DNA of 10,332 nt. Source: Rhodospirillales bacterium. GTDB taxonomy: Bacteria > Pseudomonadota > Alphaproteobacteria > Rhodospirillales > JAPHTL01. The position numbers were made by a program, and so were the translations under genes. Below the pieces are notes generated by a model, which had not been told where the DNA came from, made no database searches, and worked only from the letters and a program-made list of their open reading frames with translations. Below, in pieces: positions 6,441-10,332 of this stretch. The number at the start of each line of letters is the position of its first letter. The first letter of the stretch is position 1. The DNA is taken from contig JAPHTL010000043.1 in NCBI GenBank assembly GCA_026193355.1, positions 1-10,332 on the forward strand. The letters are read 5' to 3'.

Positions 6441-7420
6441 GTCGCCCCCCCGCCTTGCGCTTCACTTTCCGCCTCGACCTTCACTGGCGACCGCCGGAAT
6501 TTCGCCGAAAGGGTCGGCACCAGGCCCTTGGGCATGAAGATCATGGTCAGCATCAGGATCAGACCGAAGACCATGTGCTCCAGATCCTCGAAGCGGGCCA
6601 GGGCCTGGGGCAGGATGGTCAGGATGGTCGCGCCGACAACCGCCCCGTAGGTCGAGGCCATGCCGCCCAGCACTACCATCGTAACCAGTTCGATAGAGCG
6701 AAAGAAGCTGGCGTCTTCCGGCGACACAAAGGCGCCGTAATGGGCCAGCATGCTGCCGGAAACGGATGCGAACACGGCGGAGATCACGAAGACCTTGACC
6801 TTGTATTGCGTCGTATTGACGCCGCAGACCTCGGCAGCCACTTCGGATCCGTGCACAGCACGCAACGCGCGGCCAACAGGCGAATCGATCAGGTTGAGCG
6901 ACAGCCAGACCGCGATCAAAAGTGCTGCGCCGACGATCCAGTACCAGACGGCTTCGCCGAAGACCATGTACTCGAAAAACATCATGGGCTGGACCGCCAT
7001 GCCGTCCGGACCACCGGTCCAGCGGGCCTCGGTATTCAGGACAATGGAAATGATGATCCCCATGCCAAGCGTGGCCATGGCGAGGAAGTGCCCCTTCAGG
7101 CGCAACACGGGACGCGCCAGAACGAAGGCAAGCAACGCCACGAACAGGGCGGTAACCAGCATTGCCGGGATGGCCGGCCAACCGAATTCGCCGGTCAGGA
7201 TTGCCGAGCCATAGGCCCCCAGGCCGACAAACCCGGCATGGCCGAGGCTGATCTGACCGGCGTAGCCGATCAACAGGTTGAGTCCGATGCAGACGATCGC
7301 GTTGAGGCCGATACGGATCGCCACATCCATGTAGAAATTGTTGGGCAGGATTGACGGCAGGATGGCGATGATGACCGCAAGGATCAAAAGACCGCCTGTG
7401 CTTGGGTGCTTCAGCGTCAC
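6437..7420 (-). CDS. livM: Branched-chain amino acid type ABC transporter, permease LivM
   Basis: This 327-residue polytopic inner-membrane protein forms the translocation path with LivH. Hydrophobic helices run through most of it. Conserved family blocks are GLNLLIGYAGQISLGHAGFV (46-65), LRLKGHFLAMATLG (106-119), TGGPDG (135-140), the ATPase-contact loop DSPVGRALRAVHGSEVAAE (179-197), and the C-terminal FGLILMLTMIFMPKGL. I chose GTG 7420: TAGGGGGGG, formed by the livH stop plus a G tract, ends seven bases before it, and the N-terminus then begins with the usual short lead into the first helix. An open frame extends to 7588, but the added residues overlap livH and are serine/arginine-rich non-family sequence. 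It lies 13 bases after livH and overlaps livG by four. Confidence 0.93.
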   Translation of the reverse strand: MTLKHPSTGGLLILAVIIAILPSILPNNFYMDVAIRIGLNAIVCIGLNLLIGYAGQISLGHAGFVGLGAYGSAILTGEFGWPAIPAMLVTALFVALLAFVLARPVLRLKGHFLAMATLGMGIIISIVLNTEARWTGGPDGMAVQPMMFFEYMVFGEAVWYWIVGAALLIAVWLSLNLIDSPVGRALRAVHGSEVAAEVCGVNTTQYKVKVFVISAVFASVSGSMLAHYGAFVSPEDASFFRSIELVTMVVLGGMASTYGAVVGATILTILPQALARFEDLEHMVFGLILMLTMIFMPKGLVPTLSAKFRRSPVKVEAESEAQGGGAT

Positions 7421-7433
7421 GACGGTTCCCCCC

Positions 7434-8312
7434 CTATACCCGATCCGTGCCACGGCGACCGAACAGGCCGTCGGGCATGAAAAACAGCACGAGAAGGATG
7501 ATGATGAAAGCGATGGCGTCCTTGTATTCGGACGATATGTAACCCGCGCCGAGCGATTCGGCGACGCCGACGATAATGCCGCCGACAATGGCTGCCCAGC
7601 CGTGGCTGAACCCGCCGAGGATCACCGCGCAGAACCCCTTGAGCCCGAGCATGATTCCAATGTCGTACGATGTGAACGTGATCGGTGCGACGAGGATTCC
7701 GGCGATCGCGCCGAGCAGGCCGGAAAGGCCGAAGCTCCATAGCAGCGTCGTGCGGATGTTGATCCCGACCAGTTGCGCGGCCAGGGGGTTGTAGGCGGTC
7801 GCCAGCATCGCCTTGCCAAGCGCCGTGCGACCGAAGAAATACATGATGGCCAGCACGATCACCCCGCCGCCGCCAAGAACCCAGAGGTTCTGGGGAACGA
7901 TCACCGCGCCGAGGATATGAATCGTTTCTTCGCCGCTGAACGCTGGCATGGTGTGAAAATCCTTGTCCCACACGACCTGCGCCAAACCGCGCAGGAAAAT
8001 CGATGCGCCGATGGTGATGATGATCAGCGTGACCACCGAAGCGTTCTTGCGCGACGGTTCAATCGCCAGCTTCTCAAGCAGCATGCCGATAACGATTGTC
8101 AAAAGAATAGCCATGATGATCGCCACAGGCATCGGCAGGCCGGCCTGCATCATGAAGACCGTTCCCATGCCGCCGATCATGACAAATTCGCCCTGGGCGA
8201 AGTTGATGACGTGCGAGGCGTTGTAGATGATAAAAAAGCCGAGTCCGACCAGACCATAGGTTGATCCGATGGTAATCCCCGATAGTAGATATTGCAGGAA
8301 TTCGGAAAACAT
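7434..8312 (-). CDS. livH: Branched-chain amino acid type ABC transporter, permease LivH
   Basis: This 292-residue membrane permease is the partner of LivM. Family marks are the N-terminal LLSGITIGSTYGLVGLGF, the NFAQGEFVMIGG block (37-48), the loop TALGKAMLATAYNPLAAQLVGIN (163-185) that contacts the ATPase, and the C-terminal AFIIILLVLFFMPDGLFGRRG. I placed the start at ATG 8312. The upstream in-frame ATG at 8327 is followed directly by GGGGGGGAGA, which is far better read as the Shine-Dalgarno for ATG 8312 (five to six bases away) than as coding sequence. It is the first gene of the livHMGF group, has its own candidate promoter at 8410-8437, and is separated from livJ by a terminator. Confidence 0.95.
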   Translation of the reverse strand: MFSEFLQYLLSGITIGSTYGLVGLGFFIIYNASHVINFAQGEFVMIGGMGTVFMMQAGLPMPVAIIMAILLTIVIGMLLEKLAIEPSRKNASVVTLIIITIGASIFLRGLAQVVWDKDFHTMPAFSGEETIHILGAVIVPQNLWVLGGGGVIVLAIMYFFGRTALGKAMLATAYNPLAAQLVGINIRTTLLWSFGLSGLLGAIAGILVAPITFTSYDIGIMLGLKGFCAVILGGFSHGWAAIVGGIIVGVAESLGAGYISSEYKDAIAFIIILLVLFFMPDGLFGRRGTDRV

Positions 8313-8409
8313 CCGTCTCCCCCCCATCGTTTCCCCGCCGGCCCGTTCGCCGTGGCGCGCCGTTTCCTCCCGTTGATCCGGTTGGTCGGCACTTTAAATC
8401 TTGATCGTG

Positions 8410-8437
8410 AGTGTAAAGCAGCCCCGATGCTTTTCAA
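8410..8437 (-). promoter_or_regulatory. livH: Candidate promoter for livHMGF
   Basis: On the minus strand, TTGAAA (8432-8437) and TACACT (8410-8415) are separated by 16 bases, in an AT-richer patch between the livJ terminator and livH. It would give a leader of about 90 bases. It was judged by eye only, but its placement after the terminator fits an independent start for the permease/ATPase genes. Confidence 0.4.
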
Positions 8438-8487
8438 GCGCAATCTGGTACTGAATTACGGATTTGAGCAATTCCAACCGATGCGAC

Positions 8488-8522
8488 AATAAAAAGGGCG
8501 GGAAGGGTAGCCCTTCCCGCCC
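8488..8522 (-). terminator. Strong Rho-independent terminator after livJ
   Basis: A perfect 12-bp stem, GGGCGGGAAGGG (minus 8522-8511) with CCCTTCCCGCCC (8507-8496), encloses a 3-base loop. A T-run (TTTTTATT, 8495-8488) follows. It begins 16 bases after the livJ stop. It should end or strongly attenuate the livJ transcript before livHMGF, a common way to make more binding protein than permease. Confidence 0.93.
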
Positions 8523-8538
8523 CAGTCTAAAACCCGAC

Positions 8539-9702
8539 TTACTTGATCAACGACCAATCGCCGTTGCGGATTTCCAGCATCTTGAATGCCGAAAGATCAA
8601 GGCCGAGATGGTCGGTCGCCGACATATGGACGATACCGCCCGTGCCGATGTAACCCGACGTCTTCTCGATCTCGTCGCGGACCTTGGCCTTGTCCGTGCC
8701 TCCGGCGCGCTGCATCGCAGCAACGACCATCTGCAAGCCATCATAGGCATGGCCGCCGAAAGTGGAGACCGCGTCCTTGGTCTTGCTTTCGTAAGTGCTC
8801 ATGTAGGAAACGAGGACGGCTTTCTGCGGATCGTTGTCAGGAAGCTTGTTGGCGACCAGAAGCGCCGCAGCCGGAAGGCGCACGCCTTCCGACGCGCTGC
8901 CCGCAAGGTCAATGTACTTCTTCGAAGCGACGCCATGGGACTGGTACATGGGAACCTTGAACCCAAGCTGGCCGAAGTTCTTGGTCACGATCGCAGGGCC
9001 TTGACCGAAACCGGGGTTCAGGACGGCCTGGACGCCATCGGTGTTCTTGATCTTGGTCAGCTGCGGCGTCATATCGGTGTCCTTCGGACCATAGGTCTCG
9101 TCGGCAACGATCTTGATGTTGTAGGCCGGAGCAAGCGCTGTGCACTGACCGCGCATCGACTTGCCGAAACCACCGGTGCCGGAAATCATGGCGATGCTTT
9201 TGATGCCCTGCTTGTTCATGTCTTCGAAGATCTTGGCGCAGGCCATCTTGTCGGTATGCGGGGTCTTGAAAGTCCATTTCTTCACCGGCTCGACGATCGC
9301 AACGGCGCCCGCCAGCGAGATGAACGGCATTTCGGCCGCTTCCATCAGGGGGATCACCGCCATGGTCTGACCAGAGGTGGAACCCCCGATGATGACATCG
9401 ACCTTATCGTCTTCGATCAGCCGCTTGACGGCCGTCTGGGCTTTCTTCGCGTCGTGCTGAACATCGTAATGGACGAGTTCCAGCTTGCGGCCGAGGACGC
9501 CGCCACCTGCGTTGAGTTCATCGACATAGATCTGTAGCGTCTTCAATTCCGGGTCGCCCAGGAACGACGCCGGACCGGTTACCGAAAGAAACGTCCCGAT
9601 CTTGATGGGGTCGGCCGCAACGGCATTCCCATAGCTGATGCCGAGGGCCACCGTGGCCGCAACGCTGGCAGCCAGGCCTTTTTTTACCCACTTCCTGATC
9701 AT
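8539..9702 (-). CDS. livJ: Branched-chain amino acid type ABC transporter, periplasmic substrate-binding protein
   Basis: This 387-residue protein captures the ligand in the periplasm and delivers it to LivHM. MIRKWVKKGL followed by a hydrophobic stretch and NAVA is a Sec signal peptide, with predicted cleavage after about A29, before ADPIKIG. The mature part is a two-lobe type-1 periplasmic binding protein (Peripla_BP_6/ANF family): IKIGTFLSVTGPASFLGDPE, ELNAGGGVLGRKLELVHYD, IIGGSTSGQTMAVIPLMEAA (104-123), ISLAGAVAIVEP (128-139), GGFGKS, and GGHAYDGLQMVVAAMQRAG. The pocket block SLAGAVA differs from the S-x-A-A-T type seen in true Leu/Ile/Val binders, so the substrate may be another amino or aromatic acid. 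The gene symbol marks family only. GGGAGG lies seven to eight bases before ATG 9702. A strong terminator follows, and the rest of the transporter lies downstream. Confidence 0.93.
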   Translation of the reverse strand: MIRKWVKKGLAASVAATVALGISYGNAVAADPIKIGTFLSVTGPASFLGDPELKTLQIYVDELNAGGGVLGRKLELVHYDVQHDAKKAQTAVKRLIEDDKVDVIIGGSTSGQTMAVIPLMEAAEMPFISLAGAVAIVEPVKKWTFKTPHTDKMACAKIFEDMNKQGIKSIAMISGTGGFGKSMRGQCTALAPAYNIKIVADETYGPKDTDMTPQLTKIKNTDGVQAVLNPGFGQGPAIVTKNFGQLGFKVPMYQSHGVASKKYIDLAGSASEGVRLPAAALLVANKLPDNDPQKAVLVSYMSTYESKTKDAVSTFGGHAYDGLQMVVAAMQRAGGTDKAKVRDEIEKTSGYIGTGGIVHMSATDHLGLDLSAFKMLEIRNGDWSLIK

Positions 9703-9716
9703 GATTTAGCCTCCCT

Positions 9717-9737
9717 AAAACTTTTGTTGTGAGTTTT
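9717..9737. promoter_or_regulatory. Small inverted repeat just upstream of the livJ ribosome binding site
   Basis: The arms aaaact (9717-9722) and agtttt (9732-9737) are perfect 6-bp inverted copies around a 9-base loop. They lie immediately upstream of GGGAGG for livJ, so a leader hairpin here could modulate ribosome access. The arms are AT-rich and short, so chance is a fair alternative. Confidence 0.2.
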
Positions 9738-9845
9738 TTGAGCGCGCGCCGACGACGCCGGTCCCCGCACTCTTGCCGATACACTACACGGAAATTTTTG
9801 GAAAAGGCCAGTGTTTCAATAAGGGTATCTTCAACACCGCCCTGT

Positions 9846-10332
9846 TCAGCGCCCCAGAACAAGCGTACGCCAGGGGCCTACGGCGATGCGACGGAGCAGG
9901 TGCAAACCAACCCGTCTGTGGGCTGCCAAAACACGGTGAACGTCCTCTTCGTAGAAGCCGGAAAGAACGACGACACCGTCTGGGGACAGATGGGCGGCAA
10001 GGTCTCTGGCCATGCTGCACAAGGGCCGCGCCAGAATGTTGGCGATGATCAAATCATAGGGCCGCCCCCTTCTGACCTCGGGGGAAGAATAGCCCGCCCC
10101 GCATGTGACGCGAACCTTCCCGCCCAAGCCGTTGCGCCTGATATTGCCACGCGCCACGCGCACAGCTTCCGGATCGATATCGGTCGCCTGAACGGCCACC
10201 GGCCAAACGTGCGCCGCCCCCATGGCGAGGATCCCCGTGCCGGTTCCAACGTCGATCGGCCTGTAAAAACGCCTGGCTTTCGCCAGGGCGTCCAGGGCGA
10301 GAAGGCAGCCTCGCGTCGTTTCGTGTTCACCG
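9846..10332 (-). CDS. prmA: Ribosomal protein L11 methyltransferase (partial, N-terminus beyond the window)
   Basis: 161 residues of the C-terminal catalytic domain are present; the open frame runs off the window end, so the start and the N-terminal substrate-recognition domain are missing. GEHETTRGCLLALD is the PrmA signature ahead of the SAM-binding motif DVGTGTGILA. TDIDPEAVRVARGN is the acidic motif II region. NILARPL is the motif IV loop, and the C-terminus GPWRTLVLGR is typical. The enzyme trimethylates ribosomal protein L11 in the cytosol using S-adenosylmethionine. A 143-base gap separates its stop from livJ, and the genes are functionally unrelated. An internal ATG at 10223 is not the start, because clear family sequence lies upstream of it. 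Confidence 0.94.
   Translation of the reverse strand, partial: GEHETTRGCLLALDALAKARRFYRPIDVGTGTGILAMGAAHVWPVAVQATDIDPEAVRVARGNIRRNGLGGKVRVTCGAGYSSPEVRRGRPYDLIIANILARPLCSMARDLAAHLSPDGVVVLSGFYEEDVHRVLAAHRRVGLHLLRRIAVGPWRTLVLGR

Noticed and set aside
5802..7354. Two long plus-strand open frames (5802-6650 and 6455-7354) antisense to livG and livM
   Set aside because: Their composition is that of reverse-frame shadows (Asp, His, Gln and Arg rich), they overlap each other and well-supported genes, and they show no family motifs.
7421..7588. N-terminal extension of livM up to 7588
   Set aside because: The extra residues are a Ser/Arg/Cys-rich stretch overlapping livH and do not resemble LivM. GTG 7420 has a well-placed G-rich ribosome binding site.
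8363..8372. Second Shine-Dalgarno-like GGGAGGAAAC on the minus strand in the livH leader
   Set aside because: No start codon lies at a usable distance and no open frame follows, so it is probably incidental.
8464..9537. A 357-codon open frame on the plus strand, antisense to livJ
   Set aside because: The encoded protein is rich in His, Arg, Asp and Gly with no recognisable domain, has no ribosome binding site, and runs through the livJ terminator. It is a by-product of GC-rich codon use in livJ.
9787..9838. Imperfect inverted repeat (gtgtt/aacac near 9811-9837) after prmA as a terminator
   Set aside because: Only the five outer base pairs are perfect, the interior has several mismatches, and the T-run that follows is short and offset. 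Too weak to list as a feature.

Overview
The window reads as chromosomal DNA of a fairly GC-rich alphaproteobacterium, perhaps of the Rhodospirillales type, although the exact lineage cannot be fixed from sequence alone. The main clues are a DUF3572 protein (a family I know from Alphaproteobacteria), a TIGR02281-type membrane aspartic protease, and the codon and Shine-Dalgarno style. All genes but one lie on the minus strand. I see no tRNA, rRNA, CRISPR array, insertion sequence or phage gene, and no stretch above 300 bases lacks a gene.

Region 1-1205 holds a truncated histidine kinase with an N-terminal receiver domain, its upstream control region, and a terminator belonging to the next operon. 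Region 1206-3706 is iorA-iorB, a two-subunit indolepyruvate:ferredoxin oxidoreductase that converts aryl-pyruvates (transaminated Trp, Phe or Tyr) to aryl-acyl-CoA. A 132-base upstream gap carries a candidate promoter and an inverted repeat. Region 3839-4947 holds a three-helix membrane aspartic protease and, divergently, the DUF3572 gene, which is the only plus-strand gene.

Region 4957-9702 is a complete branched-chain/hydrophobic amino acid type ABC importer. In transcription order it consists of the binding protein livJ, a strong terminator, then livH, livM, livG and livF, packed with 13-base, -4-base (overlap) and 2-base spacings. Region 9846-10332 is the C-terminal part of prmA, the ribosomal protein L11 methyltransferase.

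The likely functional theme is uptake of an amino acid or aromatic acid by the Liv system, with oxidative decarboxylation of the derived 2-oxo acid by IorAB, which feeds reduced ferredoxin and acyl-CoA. This link is an inference from proximity. Nothing here looks like a wholly new system. The points most worth a second look are the operator-like repeat before iorA, the poly-G ribosome binding sites shared by iorB, livM and livH, the unusual ligand-pocket sequence of LivJ, and the heptad duplication and lower GC of the kinase.
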